52,247 nucleotides of DNA from Alcanivorax sp. UBA4485. Its GTDB lineage: Bacteria > Pseudomonadota > Gammaproteobacteria > Pseudomonadales > Alcanivoracaceae. Under the pieces are notes generated by a model. That model was not told the DNA's origin. It worked only from the letters and a program-made list of their open reading frames with translations, and searched no databases. Location of the stretch: NCBI GenBank assembly GCA_002389055.1, contig DGNT01000127.1, forward strand, positions 1 to 52,247, written 5' to 3'. The translations under genes were made by a program, and so were the position numbers. This document shows positions 35,288-43,725 of the stretch, piece by piece. Numbering within the stretch: the first letter of the stretch is position 1; each line of letters begins with the position of its first letter.

Positions 35288-36067
35288 TCAGGAGCCGCCG
35301 ATTTCCACTTTCACTTCCAGGGGCAGGGAGAAGCGGTCGCTGCGGGTGCTGGCGCCGCCCAGGCCGGTGGCGGACTGGCTTTCGCTGACGGTGATCTGCC
35401 CGAGCGGCTGCCATTGCCCGGGGGTGACCACCAGCGTGCTGCTGGCTTGCTGGGTGCGCGCGCTCTGGCGGCCGGCGGGCTCGTCGAAACGTTGCTCGAT
35501 GGTCAGGCGCACCCGGCCGTCGCTGGTGATCACCGGGGTGATGTCGATGCCCTGCTTAAGCGCCAGCAGCGCCGGGAACTGGGTGCCAGTGAGGGCCACC
35601 AGGCTGCCCTGGCTGATCCCCGCCGGATGACCGGACAGGGTGTTGATGCTGTAGCGGTCCTGGCGTCGGGTGGTGACGGTTTTGGCGCCGGCGCGCACGC
35701 CCTGGCCGTTGATGCGGATATCGCCACCGGCGCCGCTGCTGTCGCCCTGGCGGCGCAGTTGCACGGTGACCGTGCGCGGCACCTCGGGCATGTCGCCGAG
35801 GGCGCCCAGTATCTCGTCAAAGTTACGGTCGTCGGTGCGGATCACCAGCTTGCCCTGATAGGCGTTGGCGTAACCGCCTTCCGGCAGCAGCGGGCGGATC
35901 ACCGCCAGCAGGGCCTCGGCGTCGGCGCGCTGGATCACGTGGATCGACATGTCGTCGGCGCGGGCGGCGCCGGACAGTGACAACAGCACCAGCAGGGCCA
36001 GAGCAAGACGTCGGGCCCAGGGGCCGCCCGGGCGGCGGCATGGTAAGGGTGGTGACAGTAACGGCAT
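35288..36067 (-). CDS. Secreted protein with secretin-like N1 domain
   Basis: 259 residues from the ATG at 36067 (a GTG directly before it also fits). The signal peptide is RRLALALLVLLSLSGAARA, then DDMS. Residues about 40-100 (QRADAEALLAVIRPLLPEGG, then LVIRTDDRNFDEILGALGDM) resemble the NolW/N1 domain of type II/III secretins. The C-half (DITPVITSDGRVRLTIEQRF, then STLVVTPGQWQPLG) recalls the start of a secretin core, but is too short to form a channel. Probably a periplasmic or outer-membrane-associated protein; role unknown. It converges with the MFS gene at a 6-bp gap. Confidence 0.72.
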   Translation of the reverse strand: MPLLSPPLPCRRPGGPWARRLALALLVLLSLSGAARADDMSIHVIQRADAEALLAVIRPLLPEGGYANAYQGKLVIRTDDRNFDEILGALGDMPEVPRTVTVQLRRQGDSSGAGGDIRINGQGVRAGAKTVTTRRQDRYSINTLSGHPAGISQGSLVALTGTQFPALLALKQGIDITPVITSDGRVRLTIEQRFDEPAGRQSARTQQASSTLVVTPGQWQPLGQITVSESQSATGLGGASTRSDRFSLPLEVKVEIGGS

Positions 36068-36162
36068 CACGAAAATCCCCGTGCGGCTGGAATCCGCATA
36101 ATAGCCATAAGCGGCGGTCGCTGAATACCGGTCGGGCAGGGCGCGCCTGGTCTGGCGGCCAG

Positions 36163-37830
36163 CTAGGGCGTCACCCGGCGTCCTTCTTCCCAGCGCGCCT
36201 TCACCAGCTCGCCGCCGCGGAGCCGGAGCCAGCCCTCGCCCTGGGGCTGGCCGTTCCGGTAGGGGGTAATGCGCTCCACGCGGCCCTGCGGGTTGTATTC
36301 GACGAAACGGCCGTGACGCTGGCCGTCCTGGTAGTGGCCTTGCAGGAGCGGGTAGCCCTCCGGCGTGGTTTCCCGGTAAGGGCCGTCCAGCCGGCCGGCC
36401 TGGAAATGGGCAAAGGTGTGGTTACCATTGAGACTGACTTCGAACACGTCGCCCTGGCGTTTACCGTTCTTGAAGGTGGCGTGGTAGCTCAGTTCGCCGC
36501 CCTGGAAGCGCTTCCAGGTGCCGGTGGCATCGCCATGGTCGTAGTGCCGCTCGGCGATCAGCGCCCCGGAGGCGGAACGCAGGCGCCAGTCGCCGTGCAG
36601 CTCGCCGTCCACGTAGGTGGCGGTTTCCTGCTCGCCGGTGTCGCGCAGGGTGTGCCATTCGCCGACCGGCACGCCATCGCGGTACTGGCCGGATTCCAGC
36701 ACCTCGCCGTCGGCGTTTTCAGTGCGCCAGGGACCATGCTGTTTGTCTTGCCGGTAGTGCGTATAGGTCCAGCGTTGCTGTTCCGGGCCGCTGCGCTCGC
36801 GGACCTCGCCGTCCAGTCGGCCCTGTTTGAAATGTGACACCGAGATCAGACGGTCCTGGGCGTCGTAGCCGCGCCAGGTGCCGGTGCGCAGGCCGTCGAC
36901 CATGCGGCCTTCTTCGCGGCCGCCGCCGTATTGGCTGACGATTCGGTGGCCCTGGGGGATACCGTCCACGTCATGCTCCAGGCGCACCACCTTGCCGTTT
37001 CTAAACCCGGTGGTCCATTCGCTGTTGTCCTCGGCATAGCGCAAGCTGACACGCTGGGGCGGGCCGCCGCCGTCGTGATCGGCGATCACCCGCAGCCACA
37101 CCGGGGCATCGTTGCGGTAGCGGCCCTGGGCGTCGCGCTGGAAACTGGCTTCGCGCCGCCGGTAACGCCCCTCGCTGTCTTTGCTCCAGGCCATGAACAC
37201 GCCCGGGGCGGTGTAGCCGGCGTGGCCGATGCGCTGGCCGTCGCGGTCATAGCGATTGTAGAAGTTGTCGTAATCGCCGTTTTTATAGCGCCGTTCCTCG
37301 TAGATCTGGCCGCCGTCCGGGCCGCCGCCCTCGCCGTAATAATTGATCCGCATGCCGTGGCGGGCGCCGTCCCGGTAGGGCAGCTCGAGCAGCAGGTCGC
37401 CGTCTTCGTCGTAGCGCTTTTCGGTGCCGTCGAGTTTGCCGGCGGTGTAGGGCTTGACCTTTTCGATCTGGCCGTTCTCGAAGTATGAGATAACGTCGCC
37501 GTCGAGGCGGCCCTGGTCGTCGCTCTGGCCGCGCTGTTTGATGTCGCCGTCCGGATACAGGTAGCGCCAGTCGCCGAACCAATCCGCGTCCTTGTCGGCA
37601 CCGGCGCGGGCGCCTTCCGCGTAGAGCGCGTCGTTTTCCCGGTAATAGGCGCGGTACAAAAAGCCGGGGCCGTCGGGGTTTTCCGGTAATGGCAGGTCCA
37701 CGTAATAGAGCGCCTGTTCCGGCTCTTTCGCCGGGGAGTCGTACTGGGTGAAATAGCGGCGCTCGGCGTGGCCGGTGGCGGCCAGCGCCAGGAGCAGGGG
37801 GGTCAGGGCAAGCCAATAGCGGTGTTTCAT
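36163..37830 (-). CDS. Exported YwqK/MORN-like repeat protein
   Basis: 555 residues. The signal peptide is YWLALTPLLLALAATGHA. The rest is a chain of about 20 beta-hairpin repeats of the form G-x-x-x-Y-x-x-G-x-L-x-G (for example GRLDGDVISYFENGQIEKVK, GKLDGTEKRYDEDGDLLLEL, GRLDGPYRETTPEGYPLLQG). These are the tandem motifs of the YwqK/MORN-variant family. Such repeats make an elongated sheet used in binding. The YwqK name is historical; nothing here shows a toxin partner. The ATG overlaps the stop of the upstream lipoprotein gene (ATGA), so the two are coupled and may act together at the cell envelope. Confidence 0.82.
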   Translation of the reverse strand: MKHRYWLALTPLLLALAATGHAERRYFTQYDSPAKEPEQALYYVDLPLPENPDGPGFLYRAYYRENDALYAEGARAGADKDADWFGDWRYLYPDGDIKQRGQSDDQGRLDGDVISYFENGQIEKVKPYTAGKLDGTEKRYDEDGDLLLELPYRDGARHGMRINYYGEGGGPDGGQIYEERRYKNGDYDNFYNRYDRDGQRIGHAGYTAPGVFMAWSKDSEGRYRRREASFQRDAQGRYRNDAPVWLRVIADHDGGGPPQRVSLRYAEDNSEWTTGFRNGKVVRLEHDVDGIPQGHRIVSQYGGGREEGRMVDGLRTGTWRGYDAQDRLISVSHFKQGRLDGEVRERSGPEQQRWTYTHYRQDKQHGPWRTENADGEVLESGQYRDGVPVGEWHTLRDTGEQETATYVDGELHGDWRLRSASGALIAERHYDHGDATGTWKRFQGGELSYHATFKNGKRQGDVFEVSLNGNHTFAHFQAGRLDGPYRETTPEGYPLLQGHYQDGQRHGRFVEYNPQGRVERITPYRNGQPQGEGWLRLRGGELVKARWEEGRRVTP

Positions 37831-39929
37831 TGCGGTAACTCCGGCAGTTCCGCCGTCAGGGCGCGGCGCTGTTCGCCCTGGGCGCGCAGGAAACGGACCT
37901 CTTTAACCGGGCCCCAGAAGCGGCGCACGCCGTTGTCGTCCTCGCCGAGCGGCTGCAGCGCCAGACCGGTGTCGTCGACGGCGGCGAAGTCCAAATGCGC
38001 GATACCGCCGCAGTCGTCGCCCATCAGCACGCCGTTATCACCCTCGAAGCGCGCGCAGCCAGGGGCCTCCGGGGTCAGGCTGATGGTCTCCACGTCGGTG
38101 GGGCAGCGCGCTTCAAAGGCGATCTCACGGCCATAGAAGTAGCGGATCTGATCGTCCTCGGTGCGCAGTTCGAAGCCGGGCCGGGTGCCCTGGTCCCGGT
38201 CGCCGCCGGTCCAGGTAAAGTGCAGCGGCGTGCCGTGATGGGCGCTGCCGTCTGCCGGGGTCAGCGTACACAGGCGCAGGCCCGCCGGGCCGGTGACGCG
38301 CAGCCGGTTCTGGTCCTGGCCGCGCAATTCAATCCGTTCAAGCAGGCCGCCGAGCCGGTCCGGGACCGGCGGCAGTGGGGATGCCTCGTGCCGCACACCG
38401 CCGGGGGCCTGCATCGGCTCGTCGGGTAGCGGTCGCACGGTGAAGGTCAGCGGTCGCTGTTGCCGCTGCAGCGGCGTCAGTCGCAGTGCCGCGATGGGGG
38501 CCTCGGTGAGCAGGCTGACCCGGGCCGGCGGCATGCCCAGGGTAAGGCGGTTCACGAACGTCTCGGCGGAGGTGTCGCCCTGATTCGGCGCCCGGTAGAC
38601 CACCGCGAAGTCCAGCAGCTCGCCATCGGCGCCCAACGGGCGGGCGCTGAGCCGCCCTTCGTTTTCCAGGTGCAGGTCCACGCGCCGCTCGCCCCATTCC
38701 AGCACCCGGGTGCCTTCGGGCAGGTCATCGCCCTGACGGACGGTGATGGATTCCCCCGGTGTCCAGATGCCGGCCTCGCCGTTAACGGTGATCGGCTCGC
38801 CACTCGGCATCGGGTGGTTCGGGGTGGCAGTAAGCAGGTCGCGGCCCAGGTCCTGCGGGCCCGGGTCCGCCAGGCCATAGAAGCCGCCGGATTCGGCCAG
38901 GCGATTCACCACCAGGCCCGCCGGCGCGTCGTCCCCGAGGCCGGTGAGATGGAAGCTGGTCTGTTGTTGCAACGGCGTGGCCAGCGTCCAGTCCCCGGTG
39001 GTGACCAGGCGGTGCTCGTCGGGGCGGTAGAACAGGCTGTCCTCCAGGCTGTCGAGCAAGGTATTCACGTGCTCGACGTCTTGCAGGGGCTGAAATGCCT
39101 CGGCCTCCATGAAGATCGGATCGGCCAGCCGGCGCTCGGTGAAATCCGCCTGCATTTCCGCCTGTATCGGATCCACATCCCAGTCCTTCACCGGGTAGGG
39201 GTAGTGGGTTTGGCTGATCAGCAGCAGGCGCTGCTCCACCCGTGCGTTTTGCTCCGCCAGGGTCACCGTGCTGTGCAGGCGCAGGGCTTCGGGCATCCCC
39301 GAGGGCCAGCGGGCGATCATGCGCGCCTGGCCGGTGACGCCGTCACCGGCCAGGGTGAGCTTGATCAATACCCGGTCGCCGTCGCGGGCCAGCACTTCAT
39401 AGTCGGCGGTGATCCTGGGCAGCCCCCAGAGCGTGGCGTCGGCGTGCCAGGTGTCACCGGGGCGCGGATCCGAGGGCAACGGGACCGCCGTGGCGGTGGC
39501 CTGATCGAGCAGCTGCTGCACCTTGTCGCCAAAGCGCTCCACCAGCGTCTGGTAGAGCGCCTGATCGGCGATCCGCGTGTCGGTGATTTCACCGCCCTCG
39601 ACGCGGCTCAGGGTACCGGTGGACAGAAATTTCAGCAGCGGTTCGGCGCGCTCGCCGAGTCGTTCTAGGTCACGGGTATCCAGCTCGCCGCTGCCCAGGC
39701 GCAGCCAGGGCAGGGTGGTACGGATCCAGCGGCCGTCATCGGGCCCGTCGGCGATGCGATTGCGGACCAGGGCCTTGAGGTTCATGTCCTGGCTGTAGTC
39801 GCCGTCCAGAGGCGTCATGGTCTGATGGGCGACGAGCAGGAAATCGTCCTCGTAGTCGCTGTCGGGGGCCGGGTTGTCCTGGCAGGCGGTGATCAGGAAA
39901 AAGCAGAAAAAAATCAACAAAAAACGCAT
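37827..39929 (-). CDS. Large predicted lipoprotein, unknown function
   Basis: 700 residues from the ATG at 39929; the open frame continues 180 bases further but the signal sequence fixes this start. The lipoprotein signal is clear: FLLIFFCFFLITAC with the lipobox cysteine at about residue 16, then QDNPAPDSDYEDD. The mature protein is acidic, beta-rich and without membrane helices. Around residues 190-260 it resembles proteins with two-repeat duplicated domains (VKDWDVDPIQAEM), but I cannot assign a family. It is the first gene of a pair with the YwqK-like repeat protein, and diverges from the TrmB-like gene. Confidence 0.75.
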   Translation of the reverse strand: MRFLLIFFCFFLITACQDNPAPDSDYEDDFLLVAHQTMTPLDGDYSQDMNLKALVRNRIADGPDDGRWIRTTLPWLRLGSGELDTRDLERLGERAEPLLKFLSTGTLSRVEGGEITDTRIADQALYQTLVERFGDKVQQLLDQATATAVPLPSDPRPGDTWHADATLWGLPRITADYEVLARDGDRVLIKLTLAGDGVTGQARMIARWPSGMPEALRLHSTVTLAEQNARVEQRLLLISQTHYPYPVKDWDVDPIQAEMQADFTERRLADPIFMEAEAFQPLQDVEHVNTLLDSLEDSLFYRPDEHRLVTTGDWTLATPLQQQTSFHLTGLGDDAPAGLVVNRLAESGGFYGLADPGPQDLGRDLLTATPNHPMPSGEPITVNGEAGIWTPGESITVRQGDDLPEGTRVLEWGERRVDLHLENEGRLSARPLGADGELLDFAVVYRAPNQGDTSAETFVNRLTLGMPPARVSLLTEAPIAALRLTPLQRQQRPLTFTVRPLPDEPMQAPGGVRHEASPLPPVPDRLGGLLERIELRGQDQNRLRVTGPAGLRLCTLTPADGSAHHGTPLHFTWTGGDRDQGTRPGFELRTEDDQIRYFYGREIAFEARCPTDVETISLTPEAPGCARFEGDNGVLMGDDCGGIAHLDFAAVDDTGLALQPLGEDDNGVRRFWGPVKEVRFLRAQGEQRRALTAELPELPQ

Positions 39930-40044
39930 AATGGCGAACTCCGTAACGCGCGGAATTGTAGCCAATATGGGCGCGGCGCGGTGGGCCGCGAGCCAGAAAT
40001 GTGAATTAAGTTGCCCTAAATAATGGCCCTTCTCGAGACACTGC

Positions 40045-40713
40045 ATGTTTGGTAATAGCCGGGCGGTAACCAGTAACCAGGAGGGGGTGCACTCCGCTCT
40101 GGAAGCCACGGTGCGTCGCCACCTGGCGCACCCCTGGCGCGCGCCGGTGGCGGATCATGACCGGGCCGCGTTCGCGCGTGCCGCGGACTGGGTGGGCACC
40201 GCCGACCACCGGCTGATTGTCGACTCCGGGTGCGGCACGGGGCGGTCTTCCGTGGCTCTGGCAAAAACCTACCCGGAGGCGCTGGTGTTGGGTCTGGATC
40301 AGTCGCAACACCGCCTGCAGCGCGCCGCGCGCCGCTTCGCCCCGTTACCGGACAACCTGCTGTTGCTGCAGACCGATTGCAGCGGATTCTGGCGGCTGGC
40401 GGCGCAGGCCGGCTGGCGGCCCTGGCGCCATTACATTCTTTACCCCAATCCCTGGCCGAAGAGCGCACATCTGAAACGCCGTTGGCACGGACACCCGGTG
40501 TTCCCGGTGCTGATTGAACTGGGCGGCACTTTGGAAATGCGCAGCAACTGGTCTTTGTATCTGCAGGAAGCCCGCGCCGCCCTGGCGCTTGGCGGCTGGT
40601 CCTCGGAACTCACGGCTCTGCACCAGGATCATGAAGCGCTGACCGATTTCGAGGAAAAATACGCCGCCAGCGGTCAAAAGCTCTGGCGTCTTACGGCCAA
40701 GCCGGGGGCCTGA
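40045..40713 (+). CDS. SAM-dependent methyltransferase related to TrmB
   Basis: 222 residues. The SAM-binding motif is VDSGCGTGRSSVALA near residue 60, followed by LGLDQSQHRL. The TrmB hallmarks are present in altered form: YILYPNPWPKSAHLKRRWHG near residue 131 (tRNA m7G46 methyltransferase has FPDPWHKKRHHKRR), MRSNWSLYLQEA near 165, and TDFEEKYAASGQKLWRL near the C-terminus. The substitution of the aspartate and histidine in the central motif suggests a paralogue with changed substrate rather than TrmB itself. Monocistronic, with a poor Shine-Dalgarno. Confidence 0.82.
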   Translation: MFGNSRAVTSNQEGVHSALEATVRRHLAHPWRAPVADHDRAAFARAADWVGTADHRLIVDSGCGTGRSSVALAKTYPEALVLGLDQSQHRLQRAARRFAPLPDNLLLLQTDCSGFWRLAAQAGWRPWRHYILYPNPWPKSAHLKRRWHGHPVFPVLIELGGTLEMRSNWSLYLQEARAALALGGWSSELTALHQDHEALTDFEEKYAASGQKLWRLTAKPGA

Positions 40714-40941
40714 GTGGGCCCCGCCTCGAACCCCGTTTTTCGCTTTCTGTGCGCTGCTTCTCCCTCTTTTTGAGAACTCCATTCGTGGTCGCTACGTGAG
40801 TTACCACCACGCCGCGAATCGGGCCCTTGCTGTGATAGCTGTCCTTCGAATGCCCCTCCTAGAATCAATGTCGTTGCCGCGGGTTATCCGCGGTTGCCAA
40901 GGGAGAGAACCGTTAATTCCGATAAAAAAAGGATCACAGCA
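40714..40941. other. Spacer before the secreted hydrolase
   Basis: 228 bp without a credible gene. It contains the hairpin CGTGGT...ACCACG near 40785-40812 and the inverted repeat CCGCGG-GTTAT-CCGCGG near 40877-40893. An AT-richer stretch (GTTAATTCCGATAAAAAAAG) runs up to the hydrolase start. A promoter for the hydrolase must lie here; no box is clear. Confidence 0.5.
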
Positions 40942-41763
40942 ATGAAAGCAAATAATTCGCACATGGCGCTCAATACGCGCTGGCTGACCACCACCGCCGC
41001 CTTACTGGCCGGCGTTCTTATGGCTCCCGCCGCCCTGGCCGGCGACGACGACAATCCGCTCGCGCCGTTCGAGGAAGACGGCCCTTACGCCACCACCAGT
41101 GACACCGGCTTCAGCTGTACCGTTTACCGGCCGATCAGCCTCGACGGCGATCACCCGGTGATTGTCTGGGGTAACGGCACCGGCGCTTCACCGAGCGTCT
41201 ACGGCAGTGGCCTGGAGCACTGGGCGTCCTGGGGGTTCGTGGTCGCGGCCGCCAACACCAGCAACGCCGGTTCCGGCGAGGACATGCTCGACTGCATTGA
41301 TTACCTCGAGGGCCGTAGCTACGCCGACGACCTGGACTTCTCCAATATCGGCGCGTCCGGGCATTCCCAGGGCGGCGGCGGCACCATCATGGCGGCCCGC
41401 GATGATCGCATCACCGCCACCGCGCCGATGCAGCCGTACATCCTGGGTCTCGGTCATGAGACCTCATCCCAGTATCAACAGCAGGCGCCGATGCTGCTGC
41501 TGTCCGGCTCTTCCGATACGCTGGCTGGTCCCACTCTGAACCAGGCTCCGGTGTACCGGCGCGTGGACGTGCCGGTGTTCTGGGCGACCCTGAACGGCGC
41601 CAGCCATTTTGAGCCGACCGGCGATTTCGGTGACTTCAAGGGCATCACCACTGCCTGGTGGTTGTACCAGCTGGAAGGGGATTCCGATGCTGCGAGCCTG
41701 TTCACCGGCGCCTGTTCCGCTTGTGATATAAGTGGTTGGGACATGGAGAGCAAGGACCTGTAA
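40942..41763 (+). CDS. Secreted alpha/beta-hydrolase, cutinase/chlorophyllase-like
   Basis: 273 residues from the ATG at 40942. The Sec signal is RWLTTTAALLAGVLMAPAAL, then AGDDDNP. The oxyanion loop is VIVWGNGTGASP. The nucleophile elbow GHSQGGGG has Ser142, the acid is probably Asp192 in GSSDTLAG and the histidine His222 in NGASHFEP. This order and spacing fit the cutinase/PET-hydrolase-like superfamily of extracellular esterases. Four cysteines, including ACSACDISGW at the C-terminus, suggest disulfides. It is followed by a hairpin and an AraC-type regulator. Polyester or lipid ester hydrolysis is possible; the true substrate is unknown. Confidence 0.87.
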   Translation: MKANNSHMALNTRWLTTTAALLAGVLMAPAALAGDDDNPLAPFEEDGPYATTSDTGFSCTVYRPISLDGDHPVIVWGNGTGASPSVYGSGLEHWASWGFVVAAANTSNAGSGEDMLDCIDYLEGRSYADDLDFSNIGASGHSQGGGGTIMAARDDRITATAPMQPYILGLGHETSSQYQQQAPMLLLSGSSDTLAGPTLNQAPVYRRVDVPVFWATLNGASHFEPTGDFGDFKGITTAWWLYQLEGDSDAASLFTGACSACDISGWDMESKDL

Positions 41764-41770
41764 GGGAGAG

Positions 41771-41802
41771 GCGAGCTCCATGTCGAAGTACATGGGGCTC
41801 GC
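41771..41802 (+). terminator. Hairpin after the hydrolase, probable terminator
   Basis: GCGAGCTCCATGT pairs with ACATGGGGCTCGC (12 of 13, one T-G) 7 bp after the stop. No good T-run follows. A second pairing, TGGGGC with GCCCCA (41793-41798 with 41815-41820), competes with it. Confidence 0.5.
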
Positions 41803-41907
41803 ATTGATTGAGCGGCCCCATCCCATCGGCAGACCCATGGCGGATTAAGGTGTACCGCGTAGTCATGAAAGCCGCTGCCAAAGAATAATAAGGTTTGGGA
41901 GCGAACA

Positions 41908-42960
41908 ATGGACGCGAAACTGATAGGCGGTTCCGTGCCGCTTCATCGGCACCCTCTCGGCTTTATCGAAGCGTTTTGCAGCCTCGGCGCCAGCCAGGAC
42001 CGGCTGCTTCTCGACACCGGCATTTCACCGGCAATGTTTGAAATGCAGGAAATCAATATCGGCTTCGATCAATTCCAGCAACTTCTCTACAACGGTATTG
42101 AGGCCTGCTCGCGCCCGGCCTTGGGCGTGGCGGTGGGCATGCGGTTCGACTGGTCATACTGGGGCCCGGTGGGCTTTGTGGTGCATTGCAGCCCCAGCCT
42201 TAAGCTGGCGGGCGAGGCGTTCCGCCGCTACCTGGTCATGTCGCAACCGCATTACGCCACCCACACGGCACGGCCCAATGCCTATCTCGACGCCGATAAC
42301 CGTGTGGTCGAGCCGATCGACTATACCACCGGCAGTGAGCAGCAAACCGTACTGCGTGATTTTATTCGCGACTGGCGCCTGGCCGTCACACTCCGGCTTT
42401 GGGATCTGTGCGGCAATAAACAGGTCGACGACCCCTCGGTGCACGTGCGCCTGGACCGGCCGTGCCCCAGTGAACCCACGGCTTACCGCAGCCTGCCGTG
42501 CGCAAGCCTGACGTTCGACTGCGACGAGTTCTCCATATCCGCGCATCGGGATTTTGTATTCCGGCGCTTCCGGCCCCTGCGCAAGCGCGCGTTCGAGCGG
42601 ATCATCGACGAATGCGAACGGGAGCTGTGCCGGGTGCCGGAGCGTTTGCCGTTCACCGAGCGGGTGCGTTCGCACATCCGCGCTCATTTCCGGCCCGACC
42701 TGGATCTGGAAACCGTGGCCAGGCAGTTGCATCTCACACCCCGTGGCCTGAGCCGGCGACTGGCCCGGGAGAGGGCGTCGTTTCGGCACTTATTGCATGC
42801 CGTGCGCATGGAAATCACCAGCTACCAACTGCGCTATTCGCGCCTGGCGGTGGAGGAGGTGGCGGCTCTGGCGGGGTTTTCGTGCGCGTCCAGTCTGCGT
42901 CGCGCGGTGAAAAGCTGGACCGGCGTCACGGTGGGACAAATCCGCGCCGTCATGGAATAA
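41908..42960 (+). CDS. AraC-family regulator
   Basis: 350 residues, preceded by GGGAGCG. The N-terminal part (residues about 10-200) is an Arabinose_bd-type sensor domain (ACSRPALGVAVGMRFDWSYW, GPVGFVVHCSPSLKLAGEAF). The C-terminal domain has two helix-turn-helix units: LETVARQLHLTPRGLSRRLA and VEEVAALAGFSCASSLRRAV, then KSWTGVTVGQIRAVM. It lies directly between the secreted hydrolase and a lipase-chaperone-like gene on the same strand, and is the obvious candidate to control both. Confidence 0.9.
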   Translation: MDAKLIGGSVPLHRHPLGFIEAFCSLGASQDRLLLDTGISPAMFEMQEINIGFDQFQQLLYNGIEACSRPALGVAVGMRFDWSYWGPVGFVVHCSPSLKLAGEAFRRYLVMSQPHYATHTARPNAYLDADNRVVEPIDYTTGSEQQTVLRDFIRDWRLAVTLRLWDLCGNKQVDDPSVHVRLDRPCPSEPTAYRSLPCASLTFDCDEFSISAHRDFVFRRFRPLRKRAFERIIDECERELCRVPERLPFTERVRSHIRAHFRPDLDLETVARQLHLTPRGLSRRLARERASFRHLLHAVRMEITSYQLRYSRLAVEEVAALAGFSCASSLRRAVKSWTGVTVGQIRAVME

Positions 42961-42984
42961 CGGGCACCGAAAGAAGGAGCAACC

Positions 42985-43725
42985 ATGTTCGATAACAAGA
43001 CAGGGGCGGGCCGCTGGATCGCCTCCATGGCCGTGGCGCTGACGGTGGTCGCCGGCGGCGTGTACTGGCTCGGCGGCGAGGCGCCGGCGCCGCATGTGGC
43101 GCAACGGCCCCCGGCCCCGGCGGAACCGGCGTCGCCTGCGGCGGCGCGGACCACGGTCGCGGACTCCGCCTTCACCGGACCCGAACGCGCGGCCGGGGCG
43201 CCGCCAGCGGCGACCGAGCCGGAGCCGTTGCCGGAGCAGGCGGCGATCAGCGATGCGCTGAGCGGCCTGCAATGGGACAGGCACGGGCGTCTGCAGGTGG
43301 ACGCCCGGGTCAGGGAAGACCTGGACGCGTTATTCATAGAGCGCGGGAGCCGCCTGAATGCGCGACAGTTCGAGACCTTGCAGCGGCGAATCGCCGCCGG
43401 TCTGCCGGACGACCGCGGCCGCCAGGTGCTTGATGTGGTGGAGCGTTACTACCATTACAGCAACGTCTACCGCGACCTGGGCGACACCTTTCGCTACCTG
43501 GGCACCGAGGACGAAATGGCACGGGGGCTACGGCAACTCCACAACCTGCGGCGCGACTATCTCGGCGCGGATCTGGCCGAGGCCCTGTTCGGCGAGGAGG
43601 AACGCATGATGCGCGTTACGCTGGAGAATATGCGCATCCAGTCCAACCCGGCGCTGACCGAGGCGCAGAAACGGGAGCGGCAGCGACCGCTTAGCGAAAC
43701 GCCGGCGACCGCTGAACAGCGATAA
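42985..43725 (+). CDS. Short lipase-chaperone-like (Lif/LifO) membrane-anchored protein 1
   Basis: 246 residues, preceded by AAGGAGC. An N-terminal anchor (WIASMAVALTVVAGGVYWLG, residues about 11-30) is followed by an Ala/Pro-rich linker to about residue 85, then a helical domain. Several segments match lipase-specific foldases: LSGLQWDRHGRLQVDARVRE near 90, VERYYHYSNVYRDLGD near 150 and LRRDYLGADLAEALFGEEE near 190. True Lif proteins are about 340 residues and contain RxxFDYxLSA; here the motif is eroded (REDLDALFIERG) and the domain is short. No subfamily I lipase lies next to it. It ends inside the 3' end of the convergent lnt-like gene (35-bp overlap). Confidence 0.75.
   Translation: MFDNKTGAGRWIASMAVALTVVAGGVYWLGGEAPAPHVAQRPPAPAEPASPAAARTTVADSAFTGPERAAGAPPAATEPEPLPEQAAISDALSGLQWDRHGRLQVDARVREDLDALFIERGSRLNARQFETLQRRIAAGLPDDRGRQVLDVVERYYHYSNVYRDLGDTFRYLGTEDEMARGLRQLHNLRRDYLGADLAEALFGEEERMMRVTLENMRIQSNPALTEAQKRERQRPLSETPATAEQR

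Noticed and set aside
36163..37830. Toxin-antitoxin system because of the YwqK label
   Set aside because: No toxin-like gene is adjacent; repeat family occurs widely in other contexts.
40894..40941. Earlier start for the secreted hydrolase at 40894
   Set aside because: It would place 16 charged residues before the signal peptide; the ATG at 40942 gives a standard export signal.
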